This document shows, one piece after another, positions 1 through 14,782 of a stretch of DNA of 64,000 nucleotides. A program made the translations under genes and the position numbers. The DNA is from Paramecium sonneborni (lineage: Eukaryota; Ciliophora; Oligohymenophorea; Peniculida; Parameciidae): assembly GCA_905182985.1 (NCBI GenBank), contig CAJJDN010000107.1, forward strand, positions 200,578 to 264,577, in the 5' to 3' direction. A model generated the notes under the pieces. The model was not told where the DNA came from. It ran no database searches and saw only the letters and a program-made list of their open reading frames with translations. Position 1 is the first letter of the stretch. The number at the start of each line of letters is the position of its first letter.

Positions 1-1
1 A

Positions 2-298
2 TTAAAATCAGAAAAAACTGAAGAGGATCTTCTTAATCCTAAATTACAAAAACCAAATTTTAAAGATATTAAAAAAAATCTTGAAAGTCTATAAGATAGT
101 CCAAGATTAATATAAAAAAAAAATGGAAGTGAAAGTACTTTAAGCAAAAGGATTCATTCCACTACTTCTAGATAATAAACTAGTCCTGCTATCTCAAGAT
201 TCAAATAAATTGATAAAATTACTCCAATATCATTTAAATCTCATCTACCTTTTGTTTTGTAGAACAAATACTTTGGATTGGCCTCTAAAGAACAATGA
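2..298 (+). CDS. 3' end of a hypothetical gene (5' truncated by window)
   Basis: Frame 2 is open from the first base to a TGA at 296-298 and uses several in-frame TAA/TAG codons as glutamine. About 98 residues are visible. They are hydrophilic and rich in Lys, Ser and Gln, with no recognisable domain. The tail contains HSTTSRQQTSPAISRF and ends FGLASKEQ. The start lies outside the window. Coding is inferred from the even amino-acid mix and the single open frame. The 300 bp that follow show nothing convincing. Confidence 0.55.
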
Positions 299-597
299 TA
301 TTTATTTTAAATTGATAAATCACTAGAGTAATTGATCATAATTACGTTCTTTTTTTTAGTATATGCGACTTTTAAGCGAAATCTTTATAAACTTATTTAT
401 TTTAATGTCTATGTTTATTTTGTAATCTATATCGTGAATTCAATTTTTCAATTATATTATCCAGATAATAAATATATATAATTGTTTATTTAAATAATTT
501 ATAAAGTAAATATTATTATATCATTTAATACTAAAACAAAATGCATAATTTCAAATCTACACATGTTTCTATTTAAATAACATAAAAACAAAATATA

Positions 598-1013
598 TCA
601 ATCTATTTTTCTCTTTCTTTTTATTTTTTCTAATAATTCTTTTATATTTGATTTTAGAGTTGAAATTTAATCTAATTTGTTATTGTATTATGGCACTAAA
701 GAGAACATTTTTTAGATGAATTGAATTTTTTCCTTCTACTTTTCTTTTTTTATAAATTCAATATCATCCAATATTTATGCCTACTTCAATCTTATATTTG
801 AATTTTATACATAGATATTTCACTTTATTCTTTTAATGATAATATTCTTTATTCATCCAATTAAACTAAAATCTTCTTAAAATCTTCAAAATTCTTAATT
901 TGTTAGATATCAATGGAAGTTTTCTCTGCTACATTGCTTTCTTAAGGTTGACTTTCTTCTTCATCATCCTATTCATTAAATTCTCCTTCATGTTCTACTG
1001 CTTTTATATTCAT
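598..1013 (-). CDS. Small acidic/coiled-coil protein, 131 aa, one 20-nt intron
   Basis: ATG at 1013, TGA at 598-600. A 20-nt intron (791-810, GTATAA...ATAAG) restores the frame; without it a TGA stops translation, and with it the CDS is a clean multiple of three. The N-terminal third is acidic (EFNEQDDEEESQPQ). The rest is a predicted amphipathic helix or coiled coil ending in a basic tail (KIKRKRKID). The heptad-like C-terminal half recalls small BLOC-1/KxDL-type subunits, but no diagnostic motif is visible and I do not assign a family. Confidence 0.7.
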
Positions 1014-1105
1014 TGCTAAAATATAATTTATTTTGAATAAATATTAATTTATTTGAAAAAGAGTAATTTTAAGTGCTCAAAAAATATTGTTATACAATTC
1101 GAATA

Positions 1106-1525
1106 ATGGGTAATACTTCATGCCGATCTATTTAATAATCAAAATGGTTGAAAACTATGTAAGAAAGGAATAAAAATTAAATTGAATAAATATTTCAATT
1201 ATTTGTTCAATCTTTATCTTTCCAAATATTTTCCATTATAGTATAATTAATGATTCTTTGTACTTTTTATTATTATCAGTGTTTTTTGGTTTTATTGATT
1301 ATTTAATTTTTATTCTAAACGAATTGCAATATTTTGAATAATAAAAAATAACAATAAAGTAAGAATATTGAAAAGATGATTGAAATAGTTATATATTAAT
1401 TACAAAATAGCAATACACAAATAAATAGTCAAGCACATCCTAAGAATCGAAGTAACCAATTTTTTTCTGGTTTAGGTAAATATTTATTGATTTCTTTTGA
1501 TCTTGAAGGCTATGTTGGACTTTGA
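1106..1525 (+). CDS. Possible small myristoylated membrane protein (139-codon ORF)
   Basis: ATG at 1106, TGA at 1523-1525. The N-terminus MGNTSCRS is a textbook N-myristoylation plus palmitoylation start (Gly2, Cys6). A hydrophobic stretch at about residues 40-75 could be one or two membrane segments. Against it: the last 97 bp overlap, antisense, the better-coded gene ending at 1429, and the hydrophobic part is very AT-rich and could be chance reading in a one-stop code. It is repeated at 2392-2811 in the duplicate copy. I treat the start as suggestive and the 3' half as doubtful. Confidence 0.35.
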
Positions 1526-1938
1526 TAATGTGATAAATCATAGGTGGATTTTCTGATTGATTTTCTTATATTTTTTTCTTAATATGTAACATGAACTAAG
1601 GAAAATACGAAATTTCCTGTTTCTTCAAGTCTTAAATTTGTTTAGTATGAAGGAAAATCCATTTTAGGCTAACCATTTTTCTTGGCCACATAAATGTCAT
1701 AATTATTTTGATTCTAATCTACTGGATTGTGTTTGGGCACTAGTTTGAGTGCTCGAGATGTTGCTTCCTATAAGTCTATATGGCATGGAAGATCAACAAG
1801 AACAACAATAACATCCTCTTCATTTGGTATGAAAAATTTATATGATTTCGTTAATTATGAAAGTGCTTCTTTCAAAGGACTTATTAGTGTTTTTTTTATT
1901 TTTTAGCCTGATGTTTTGGTGCTATCTGTTTGAGACAT
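1429..1938 (-). CDS. 169-aa protein with a SIN1-like ubiquitin-fold motif
   Basis: Single-exon ORF from ATG (1938) to TGA (1429-1431). Residues about 80-115 read YDIYVAKKNGQ..MDFPSYQ, then GNFVFSLV. This resembles the Y-x-L-x-x-A..G....DFP.LD...I..FG...FALV pattern that I recall from fungal SIN1/AVO1 (TORC2 subunit) and related ubiquitin-like folds. The flanks are Lys/Ser-rich, and the C-terminus is WLLRFLGCA. The full-length SIN1 architecture (separate CRIM, PH domain) is absent, so this is a short protein carrying a possible related module. A second copy at 2715-3224 belongs to the assembly duplication. Family assignment is tentative; coding status is good. Confidence 0.6.
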
Positions 1939-2146
1939 GCAATTAGAGTGAATATAAAAAATAGATATTAATATTATTTGAAGATAATTTATTTTAAGAT
2001 TTGGATGCGAAATCGAAATTAAATATTATGTCACGATAGTATGAATTTATTAATTTAATACTACATTTTTTACATGTTCTTATTAATTAGGAATTATCTT
2101 ATCTATAATTATTATATGAAAGAAAGTTAATGATAAAAAAGTGATT

Positions 2147-2376
2147 TCAATAATAATTAATTTTAAACATCATACAATCTTTATAATCGCATTCTAAATT
2201 TGTTAAATAGAGCTTAATTTATTATTTTTTTGTGTAACCATACTTTTTGAGTAAAAATTAAATGGGAGAAGATTAATAAGGTTCTAATTTGAGTGTATGT
2301 GTTAATAATTAAAGAGCAGAATTAGATGAAGTAATTGATAAGAAAACTGCTTTATCTGATCTATTTTAATAAAGAA
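2147..2376 (-). other. Duplicated 3' fragment of the NPHP4-like gene
   Basis: This is the last 230 bp of the gene at 3433-8019, repeated because contig 1 ends at 2376. It stops at the N and has no independent start. It should be collapsed with 3433-3662. Confidence 0.85.
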
Positions 2377-2377
2377 N

Positions 2378-3662
2378 ATACAATTCGAATAATGGGTAAT
2401 ACTTCATGCCGATCTATTTAATAATCAAAATGGTTGAAAACTATGTAAGAAAGGAATAAAAATTAAATTGAATAAATATTTCAATTATTTGTTCAATCTT
2501 TATCTTTCCAAATATTTTCCATTATAGTATAATTAATGATTCTTTGTACTTTTTATTATTATCAGTGTTTTTTGGTTTTATTGATTATTTAATTTTTATT
2601 CTAAACGAATTGCAATATTTTGAATAATAAAAAATAACAATAAAGTAAGAATATTGAAAAGATGATTGAAATAGTTATATATTAATTACAAAATAGCAAT
2701 ACACAAATAAATAGTCAAGCACATCCTAAGAATCGAAGTAACCAATTTTTTTCTGGTTTAGGTAAATATTTATTGATTTCTTTTGATCTTGAAGGCTATG
2801 TTGGACTTTGATAATGTGATAAATCATAGGTGGATTTTCTGATTGATTTTCTTATATTTTTTTCTTAATATGTAACATGAACTAAGGAAAATACGAAATT
2901 TCCTGTTTCTTCAAGTCTTAAATTTGTTTAGTATGAAGGAAAATCCATTTTAGGCTAACCATTTTTCTTGGCCACATAAATGTCATAATTATTTTGATTC
3001 TAATCTACTGGATTGTGTTTGGGCACTAGTTTGAGTGCTCGAGATGTTGCTTCCTATAAGTCTATATGGCATGGAAGATCAACAAGAACAACAATAACAT
3101 CCTCTTCATTTGGTATGAAAAATTTATATGATTTCGTTAATTATGAAAGTGCTTCTTTCAAAGGACTTATTAGTGTTTTTTTTATTTTTTAGCCTGATGT
3201 TTTGGTGCTATCTGTTTGAGACATGCAATTAGAGTGAATATAAAAAATAGATATTAATATTATTTGAAGATAATTTATTTTAAGATTTGGATGCGAAATC
3301 GAAATTAAATATTATGTCACGATAGTATGAATTTATTAATTTAATACTACATTTTTTACATGTTCTTATTAATTAGGAATTATCTTATCTATAATTATTA
3401 TATGAAAGAAAGTTAATGATAAAAAAGTGATTTCAATAATAATTAATTTTAAACATCATACAATCTTTATAATCGCATTCTAAATTTGTTAAATAGAGCT
3501 TAATTTATTATTTTTTTGTGTAACCATACTTTTTGAGTAAAAATTAAATGGGAGAAGATTAATAAGGTTCTAATTTGAGTGTATGTGTTAATAATTAAAG
3601 AGCAGAATTAGATGAAGTAATTGATAAGAAAACTGCTTTATCTGATCTATTTTAATAAAGAA
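2378..3662. repeat. Copy 2 of the N-linked 1285-bp duplication
   Basis: Offset of 1286 from copy 1. It contains the second versions of the MGNTSC ORF (2392-2811, +) and of the SIN1-like ORF (2715-3224, -), and the true 3' end of the large minus-strand gene. This copy runs on into unique sequence to the right; copy 1 runs on to the left. Confidence 0.9.
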
Positions 3663-6600
3663 CCTATTCTTATTTTTCTTGATTTTTAGGGCAATCAAGA
3701 TTAAAAAGTTAAAAAACTTTGTTTTCTTTTGGTTTAAAGTGAATTAATCTTGTTTCCATACTATCTCCTTATTAAATAGTAAATCTGGTTGTAATAAATT
3801 ATGACTCAATTGCTAAACATTGAACAGGAATATAAAATAAAGAATCTTTAATAACTGGTAGATCATCTAATTTAGGTCTAATTAAAAAAGGATTAGCTGG
3901 TACAACTTCAATTTTATCTGTTAGATTAGTTTCGTATGGAATATATAAATTGCTAAGTCTTCCTACAAAGTCATTATATACAATTGATTAACATTTATAT
4001 ATTACAAATCTATAGACTTAAAGTATATTTTCTTTAAGATGATCATAAAGAATTAAAAATGTTTCTGCTACATCATATATGTTGCATATAAAATGTATTT
4101 CATAGTCGTTATAATAATCTAATTTGACTGATGAATCTCCAACAATTGTTAAAGTTTTAATAAATCTAAAAAAATATCGAAAATTTGATACTTCAAAAAT
4201 TATGAATTTAGCATAATTGGATTATTTACAACTAGTTTAGTTTCTTCTTATCCAGAATAATAAACCCTTATTATATCATGATATTCTTAAGGTTAAGGAA
4301 TAGGTTATACTTTTGATTCATTCTCTATTTTTTAGGATTCATTTTATGGTTTATCTACAACTAAAATTTCTTTGGGTTTTTCTTAGAAATCAATATCATT
4401 TTTGATTTCATCATCTGTATATTAAACAAGAACTCCAATATCAAGTTAACCAATAATATAATTTCCATCATAAGAAATGACATCACACTCTTTATAAAGC
4501 GAACAAACAATTGAGGATTCTTAAAACATAATAGAATCTTAAAATAAAGGAACAAAACATCTTCCTAATATAGTAATTGAACTTTCATTCCAAATTTCAA
4601 TAATAGCTATTTTATTTGTTAAATTTTATTCTTTAATTACTTTTTTGAATTCTAAATGCATATACATTCTATCTGACATCCATCTTTCAAATTCTTTTTA
4701 GTTTTTTGCTTTGTGACTTTTAATTTCATCTTCTTATCCAAGTATATGAATTCTAAATAATAATGAAGTTGGACAGTAATTATCAAATAAATATATTGGT
4801 TATAATACAAAATCTTCTTTTATTGGAGAGTTCATTTTTAATACAAATTTATATGATGTTAAAAGTAAAGTTATTTTTAAATTAAGTTATTTTTTTGATT
4901 CTTCTAAATCAATTTAAATTTATCTACTAGCAGGTAAATCTCTATAACCAAATCCTACTTGTAAATAAAAATCTAATAGTGTGCCTAAATTATTACAATT
5001 TTAATAATACTTCTATAACAAATATCTAAATTAGGATGATGAGATTATTCATATTACCATTTATCAAATTTATTCCTTAAATCTTCTGTTAAAGAATTTT
5101 ATAAAATATCTAATTTTTCTTTTCTTTTTTTAAAATTTAATAATCTTTATTCTTCTAATAAATATTTTTCTTTTGCCAATTCAAAATTCTTAATACCAAC
5201 TTCTAATAAACCTTAAAATTCATGTAATAAGACTTATGTATTTGATTAAACATAAGAATTCTAATTAATCATTCCTGTAATAAGATTAGTTGTATTTTAT
5301 TTAATTGTAAAAAGATCAGATATTAATTTATTTTATCTCATAATATTTTCTTCTCTAGCAAGACCAGTTTTAACTATTTTAATAATTAAAATGATATTTA
5401 CTTTCATTTTTCTTTTTAATAGATAATTCAATTAAACGTCCTTTTAAAGTATTTGGATCTATCAATTTTTATTATTATTATTTTTATTTATTTTATTAAT
5501 TACCTTTTTTCTCTTATTTTTATTCAAAATAGACAAAATCATATGTGATAATTGCTTCTCCTGGTGATTTAGGTGTTAATTTAGCATACCATTTTTATGA
5601 ATTAAATGATTTTCTATCACCATGAATTTATAATTTTAATTTTTCATTAGCTTTAGTACAATCATTAGGAGTTAATGCAAACCATCCAACATTAACTTCG
5701 ATAGGATCTTATTATATTTCTAAGATTTCAATATCATAATAATAGACTAATTAAAAGATTACTGCAGAATCTTTATAAATTCTATCTGCTCTTATTGGTT
5801 TTTCAGTTGTATAAACAATAAATTTATCATTTCTTTCAACTTCCTGTAATATATAAATATTTTCAAATCCAAATTCATTTACATCTCTCCAACCATTATG
5901 ACAAAATGGTATAAGTCTAGATTTAGATTTAGTAATTTTAATATTATCACTTTCTTTTTCAGAGACTTATGCTAATTCTTATTACTTTTTAGAAATATAA
6001 TTAAATATTTCCAAATCAACAATTTAATGAATATAAATTTTACATTTTGGAAATGACAAATTTAAAGCTTCATCTAATTCCAAATATTTTAGATCATTAA
6101 TAATAGGTGGTAATTTATTACCTCTTAAACCAACTACTGTATCATCATAACCAAATAATAAAAATGGACCTATTAATTTCATTATAGCAGTTGGAACATG
6201 TTTAAAACTTTTCCATTTATAACTTACTTAAATTGGCTTTATTTACTTTTATTCTCTTATATAAAAACTATTTGTTAGATCTCTTACACTTCCAGCATAT
6301 AAATCAGCAAATGTTATTTTAGCAGATAAATCTATCATTGCATAACCAAGTGTTTTAAATGTAGTTGTCAATTTTGTTTTATTACTATATTAAGATAATG
6401 TAAATTCTACTGCTAATTTATATTCTTTTAAATATTATGCTTTATTCATTACAAATCCTATCCAAACAGCAGCATGTTAATATCTTGTTATTGCTTATCC
6501 ACTTCTTAATTTTGGTTAATTTCTAGTCTACTTTTTTTATGGAATTTCATTCTCATTTAATTCTCCTTCATCTGGATTATCTGCCATATTTACTAAGTCT

Positions 6601-8019
6601 GTCAAAAATATTGTTAAATATGGACTCTTGTATGTATTTGATATAAATTATTCAGTTTTTAAATCATATATTGTAGCTGACATCCTTAATTTAAGTTAAG
6701 TTTCATAGGCATCAATTTCTGGAGGGAATGATAAATTTTCCAATTTATCTATTACAATATATTATAATCTTTATTCTTTATTATTTAACTTATTTCTACT
6801 NTTTAGTACAATCATTAGGAGTTAATGCAAACCATCCAACATTAACTTCGATAGGATCTTATTATATTTCTAAGATTTCAATATCATAATAATAGACTAA
6901 TTAAAAGATTACTGCAGAATCTTTATAAATTCTATCTGCTCTTATTGGTTTTTCAGTTGTATAAACAATAAATTTATCATTTCTTTCAACTTCCTGTAAT
7001 ATATAAATATTTTCAAATCCAAATTCATTTACATCTCTCCAACCATTATGACAAAATGGTATAAGTCTAGATTTAGATTTAGTAATTTTAATATTATCAC
7101 TTTCTTTTTCAGAGACTTATGCTAATTCTTATTACTTTTTAGAAATATAATTAAATATTTCCAAATCAACAATTTAATGAATATAAATTTTACATTTTGG
7201 AAATGACAAATTTAAAGCTTCATCTAATTCCAAATATTTTAGATCATTAATAATAGGTGGTAATTTATTACCTCTTAAACCAACTACTGTATCATCATAA
7301 CCAAATAATAAAAATGGACCTATTAATTTCATTATAGCAGTTGGAACATGTTTAAAACTTTTCCATTTATAACTTACTTAAATTGGCTTTATTTACTTTT
7401 ATTCTCTTATATAAAAACTATTTGTTAGATCTCTTACACTTCCAGCATATAAATCAGCAAATGTTATTTTAGCAGATAAATCTATCATTGCATAACCAAG
7501 TGTTTTAAATGTAGTTGTCAATTTTGTTTTATTACTATATTAAGATAATGTAAATTCTACTGCTAATTTATATTCTTTTAAATATTATGCTTTATTCATT
7601 ACAAATCCTATCCAAACAGCAGCATGTTAATATCTTGTTATTGCTTATCCACTTCTTAATTTTGGTTAATTTCTAGTCTACTTTTTTTATGGAATTTCAT
7701 TCTCATTTAATTCTCCTTCATCTGGATTATCTGCCATATTTACTAAGTCTGTCAAAAATATTGTTAAATATGGACTCTTGTATGTATTTGATATAAATTA
7801 TTCAGTTTTTAAATCATATATTGTAGCTGACATCCTTAATTTAAGTTAAGTTTCATAGGCATCAATTTCTGGAGGGAATGATAAATTTTCCAATTTATCT
7901 ATTACAATATATTATAATCTTTATTCTTTATTATTTAACTTATTTCTACTATAAAATTCTCCTCCATTTTTTAATTATTCTAACCAAATCCCAACATTAG
8001 AAATTTAATCATGTAACAT
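3433..8019 (-). CDS. Nephrocystin-4-like ciliary protein, interrupted by an assembly duplication
   Basis: ATG at 8019, TGA at 3433-3435. The gene is split by an N at 6801 and a repeated 1149-bp segment. Collapsing 6802-7950 with 5652-6800 and removing three introns (28 nt at 5374-5401, then 32 and 26 nt) gives about 1116 residues in perfect frame. The N-terminal half has beta-rich segments of the C2 type (for example QHAAVWIGFVMNK, TTTFKTLGYAMIDLS). The middle contains a coiled coil (FELAKEKYLLEEQRLLNFKK). The C-terminus resembles the Ig/MSP-like end of nephrocystin-4, closing with LYLTNLE...FKINYY. Nephrocystin-4 acts at the ciliary transition zone. The identification rests on overall architecture and on the C-terminal pattern; it could be another C2-containing ciliary protein. 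Confidence 0.5.
5652..6800. repeat. Copy 1 of a 1149-bp N-linked duplication
   Basis: Identical by eye to 6802-7950, with N at 6801 between. It lies inside the NPHP4-like gene. Only the collapsed form gives a continuous reading frame, which supports an unmerged contig overlap. Confidence 0.9.
6802..7950. repeat. Copy 2 of the 1149-bp N-linked duplication
   Basis: Offset of 1150 from copy 1. This copy is continuous with the 5' part of the gene (to 8019); copy 1 is continuous with the 3' part. Confidence 0.9.
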
Positions 8020-8091
8020 TATTATATTTAGTATTTTAATACTAATATATAAAATTAAATAAGTTTAAATATCAAAATTTAAAAATCAAAT

Positions 8092-8454
8092 TCATTATTA
8101 TTATTAACATGAAGCATCCCATGTCACAGATTTATTACTATGTTTCTTATTTGATTTTGTGTTATTTGAATATTCTTTTAATGCAGATTTTTAGATTTTT
8201 TAATTTACTTTTTTCCTTTTATATTCAGTGTATTATTCAATACAACTTATTGTTCTCTTTTTTATATCAAATTCATTTGTTATATTAAAAGTAGGTTCTA
8301 TCTTTTCAATCATATTAAAAAATAAGTCTTCTTTTCTTTCCATTTTATAAGTTTCAGAAAATATCTTATAAGAATTGCTTGGATTAACACTCATTTTTGC
8401 AAATGATTCATAATCTTCCTCAAAAGAAGTATCAGATTTACATTCATTACCCAT
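8092..8454 (-). CDS. 120-aa predicted N-myristoylated protein
   Basis: Single-exon ORF, ATG at 8454, TGA at 8092-8094. It begins MGNECKSDTSFEEDYESFAK: Gly2, and Cys5 for possible palmitoylation. The middle is mixed charged. The C-terminal third is strongly basic (YKRKKVNQ, SNKKHSNKS) and ends in a short Gln run from TAA codons. No domain is recognised. It starts about 70 bp upstream of the NPHP4-like start on the same strand, so the two may be transcribed in series or separately. The 376 bp between this start and the next gene hold nothing I can support. Confidence 0.6.
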
Positions 8455-8830
8455 TTTCTATATATTTTTATTAATTTTAGCATAATCATTTATTAATTAT
8501 ATATTATCAATAAAAAAAGATTACCATCTAATTTAAATTTTAATGATTTAAAATAATCAATATTGACTGTAAGTTTAAATTACTAGTTTTTAGAGTAAAT
8601 ATGAATATATCTAAGAATTGATGTAAGCAATATAAGATTTGAATACATATTATTGATATAAATTTAATTAAATATAGAAATTGTATATATAATTGATTAG
8701 TAAATCATCTTGTATTTAACAATGGATTTGTAGTTTTAATATTTTATAATGTATATTTTATGATTTTGGCAAGAAATTAATAATACATAATGATTAAATT
8801 ATTTAATAATATCAGATATACATATAGGAA

Positions 8831-11800
8831 ATGAAAAGTTTAGATTATTAATACAAATAAGATTATCCAAATTTGATTGCATGTTTTGTAAGAAACACTT
8901 ATCAATTACCATTAATAAAAGCTGACTTAAAAGACAAAATAGAGGAATAATTTGAGGAAGTGTAAATAGAAAATGAATACAAAATTGATACAAATCTGCA
9001 TATTGAATAAGCTGAAATATTTAAATGCTTTAATCCTGAAGCTCTAAATGAAGCATTATTTTAGAATGCAACAATTCTCAGAAAATTTGGTAGAATAAGG
9101 TCTTTAATATCAAAAGGTTAATATTTAGCTGTAGGAAGTAATTTAGGAGCAGTACTTAATTTTTATATTGGAGTTGATCCTCCAAATAAATAATATATTG
9201 AAATGAAATATTAATTACTTTATGTAGCAGATATATGTTAAACTGAACATGGCAGTGTAAATTAATTAAGTTTTAATTTATCATAATCATAACTTGCTGT
9301 TGGGTTTGATAATGGTATTATAGGAATATATGATTTAATAAATATGAAACATTTAAAATGGGTTAAAGTACATCAAATTAGAATAATTTCTTTGGGATAT
9401 GTTAATGAAAATACATTTGTTTCAGGTGATGAATAAGGCAATTGTTTCTTAACTAGATGTGCAAAAGGAAGAATCTTTTATGATTTAGATTCATAATTCA
9501 TTATTAAATCATAACCTATGTCAATTATTAGACCTATTACAATCAAATGTAAACCATTATTTAATTTCCCTGAATATACAATTGTTGCTTTAGGTAATGG
9601 ATATAAATGTTGGGTTTTAAGAATATAAGATTCTAATGTTACATAATTTACTATTTTAGCAGATTTCTAAAATGATGCACCAGAAAATAATTAATGTATT
9701 CTAGAATGGGATATTCTTAAAATTGATAATAAAGATCATTTAGTTTTAGGTATCACTTGGACTAATTAAACTAAATCTTTTTTATTTTAAGGAACCGAAT
9801 ATGTGGAAGGTAAAATAAGGGCAAATTTTAAGTTACTTAAAGAAATCAAGATGTCTGCGAATGTAAAATTTAATCAAATACTTAGTTTATATATATGAAT
9901 TCTATTTATAATGATTTAGTCTTACTCTTGACTGAAAAAGGTGCTGTTTATACAAGCAATTTCTCTAATTATAAGACTTAAAAGATAATGTAAATGCAAT
10001 CATTTGAACCTTTGCCACTTATGTATTGGAAAGACAAAAAATATGAGAGCCAATTTAATGTTTGTATATCTAATAATGAAATTCTATAAGAAATTTATAT
10101 TTTAACTAGCTAAAATATTACAGTTTTGAAATATTATAAATTTGAAGATAAGATAAGACATTTTATGGAGAATCAATAATTTTTACTAAGCTTTTAATTA
10201 ATTTTATGTATACATAAAAAAGTGTTTATGGAATTTGATAGATAAAAGTTACTACAATTTGCTAAATAACTAATTGATTTGTATTGTAATTAAATTGCCA
10301 GATTACAAGTAAGCGGTAAAACAGAAGAAGCAAAAAAGAGGGGAATATCTTTGGTGAAATTTATAATTGATATTGAAAATGAACAAAATTTAAACTCAAT
10401 TTGTGATTTTTTTTCAAAAACCTTAAACGATGAATCTAAATTTTTTTAAAGTATTGTTGAACCTTTTATAATAAATAAATAGTTTAAATTTATTCCAGAT
10501 GAAATTCTGTTAAAGTTGATATCTTTATTAAAAGGATAGAAAGCAAAGATTTATTAATTATTAAATTAATTAGATTTGAAAAGAGTGAATTATTCAATAT
10601 ATTTATAAGCTTGTTTGGAAAGTTAATTATTTTCACCAATGATTCATTTATGTACTAATACAGGGAAGAATGAATTTTTAACTCCTTTATTTTAGATTTG
10701 GAATTATAGCATAAAGCAATCATAATTAGAAAATTTTGAAGAAGAAATCACAAGTGTTAGAAAAGTGATATCATTTATAGAATATATTATATAAGGTAAA
10801 TTATAGGATGGGTAAGAGATCGGAATATCTGCATTGAAGGTAAATAAGTTGAAGATTAATATAGAGTACAATAGAAATGATGTTAGTTTGGATATTTGAA
10901 GAGAATAATCTAAGAAGAATGATATGGATAGATCCTTATGGAACATTTCATATATTATATTAAATAATGAGTAAAACAAAATAACATTAAATAGAATTAG
11001 AACATTCTAAATAATTGTAAATATATTAGATATTTTATAAGGAATGTAATATAAAATGTGTTGAGAATGTTTATGAATCCTACATATCGTTGGAAATTTT
11101 AATAATAAGAGTTTGAAATTTAATAATAATTTAATGATATTATTGGATTTGAAAATAATGATGTTTAGACTGCATATTCATTCTTTATAATAAAAGTGAT
11201 ATTCATTTTAAAATTGGAAGTAGAATTTGACATAATGATGGATATATTATTGTTTTGCACATTCAATAAATCATTTCTATTTTATATTGATTATAGATCA
11301 TATGCAGAAGTAATAGATAAAAGCGAATTAATTTAATTAGAATAACATTAAAGTCATTCTGAAATAATCGAATATTTTTAATAACGTTTGATGCTTAAAT
11401 TTGTTTATATTTTAGTAAGTAAAATCTAGACAGAAAAACATAAAGAATAAATAGAAATGCTAAATGGATTGAAAGATTTAAAATAGATTCCATTAATATA
11501 AGCATATCTGTATTAATATGTTGGAGAATATCAAATTCCTGTATCTATTTATTTAAAATCAAATAATATTTTAGTATAAAAGTAAGTATTTAAATATTTA
11601 CATGATACTCTTATTCAAATGGTATATATAATAATAATCTATTTATAGCATGGTAATGAAATATATATATAACTTAATGGAATTATAGTATCAAAGTTGT
11701 AAGATCTAATAAATTTAGATATCAAAAAAACTAGAGAATTAATTTGTTAATTTTAAAAAGATAATGAACTTTAAGTAATAGATAAGTTAGGTTAAAATAA

Positions 11801-12972
11801 AGAATTATAATTAAGATATATTGAAACTATTATAAAAAAAGATAGTAATTCTGAATTTGGTTTAAGTAATATTATCTTAATAAAACATATTGAAGTATAT
11901 CTATGTATTTTAAATAATTTAGTTATTATGTGAATTAGAACCTTAGAGAGTTTTATAATAATTATAAAAAATCAATTATCCTTTAGAAGAAGTGTTAGAA
12001 ATATGCAAAAAGTATCAAAATATTGAATCTACTGCATATATTTAATGTAGATTAGGTTTTATTGGTGATGCAGTAAAATTGCAGATAATACTCTTGAGAA
12101 ATATAATATCTAAAATACTTGATAAATCTAAGAATGCAGATACAGTGTATTCTTAAGAGTATGAACATATAGAAAATAAAATGAATGAAATTTCAGAAAT
12201 TTGTTAATATCATTCAGATAATCCAGATAAGAGTTGGTACTATTTTTTAGATAGTTTAATATTACTAAATAATGAAATATCAGACACTTAACTAAATAGA
12301 ATTCTTATTAAACATATTGGATAATTATTTGAAGTAATAATTTTATTATTAATATAGGATATATCTACTCATACTCCATTAGATATATTTGCCTAACATT
12401 TAGGGACTAAATATAGTAATATTAATATCAAAGAGTATAAAGGTAATTTCATTAAATTAGTTAACACTTTCTCTTATTAAAAATATTTCATTTAAAATGC
12501 TAGATTTATTATTTAACATTCTTTTAATATGGAATCATACAAATTTTTGAGATCTCATCTTCAAGGTTACTTTACTATTAATTATTGTAATATTTGCAAT
12601 GAACTAATTGATAATAAAGGTTATATGTATTTATGTGGTCATTTTATTCATCTTGAATGTAAATAAAAAGATCATTAAACATGCTCAAAATGCTTATAAT
12701 CTGAAAGGTTCTTTTTAGAACACACTGTTCAAAAATAAAAAGCAAAAATTAGTAGAATGAAAAATGATACATAAATTAAATAGATAGATAACAAATAATT
12801 AAGTATTATTATATTAAATATAGATACAACAATTTCAAGATAAAAAGATGATCAATCTGAACCAATTCTTAATTATTCATCTAAATTATCACTATTTGAT
12901 TTATAAAGAGAATAGAAATATAATTTGAGAATCGAATAAGATATTAATATATTAATCAGAGCTAATTTATGA
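8831..12972 (+). CDS. VPS8: VPS8-like CORVET subunit with C-terminal RING finger (about 1346 aa)
   Basis: ATG at 8831, TGA at 12970-12972. Four introns (23, 25, 25, 28 nt) are each needed to keep frame, and the exonic length is then divisible by three. The N-terminal 350 residues have WD-like beta-propeller character (VGSNLGAVLNFYIG, LAVGFDNGIIGIYD, TFVSGDEQGNC). A long helical region follows. The last 130 residues carry a RING-H2: CNIC, then CGHFIHLEC, then CSKC. Propeller plus helical solenoid plus RING is the architecture of VPS8, the Rab5-effector subunit of the endosomal CORVET tether; VPS41 or VPS18 are less likely alternatives. Ciliates carry expanded VPS8 families, so this is probably one of several paralogues. 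Confidence 0.72.
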
Positions 12973-13005
12973 TTAATAAATATATATTATACATTAAAGT
13001 TTTAT

Positions 13006-14782
<1,777 letters not shown>

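Larger units (their letters stand above)
1092..2376. repeat. Copy 1 of an N-linked 1285-bp duplication (probable assembly artefact)
   Basis: Positions 1092-2376 recur, apparently base for base, at 2378-3662, with a single N at 2377 between them. The pattern of contig end, one N, then the same sequence again fits two overlapping contigs joined without merging. Genes inside are therefore listed twice. Confidence 0.9.
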
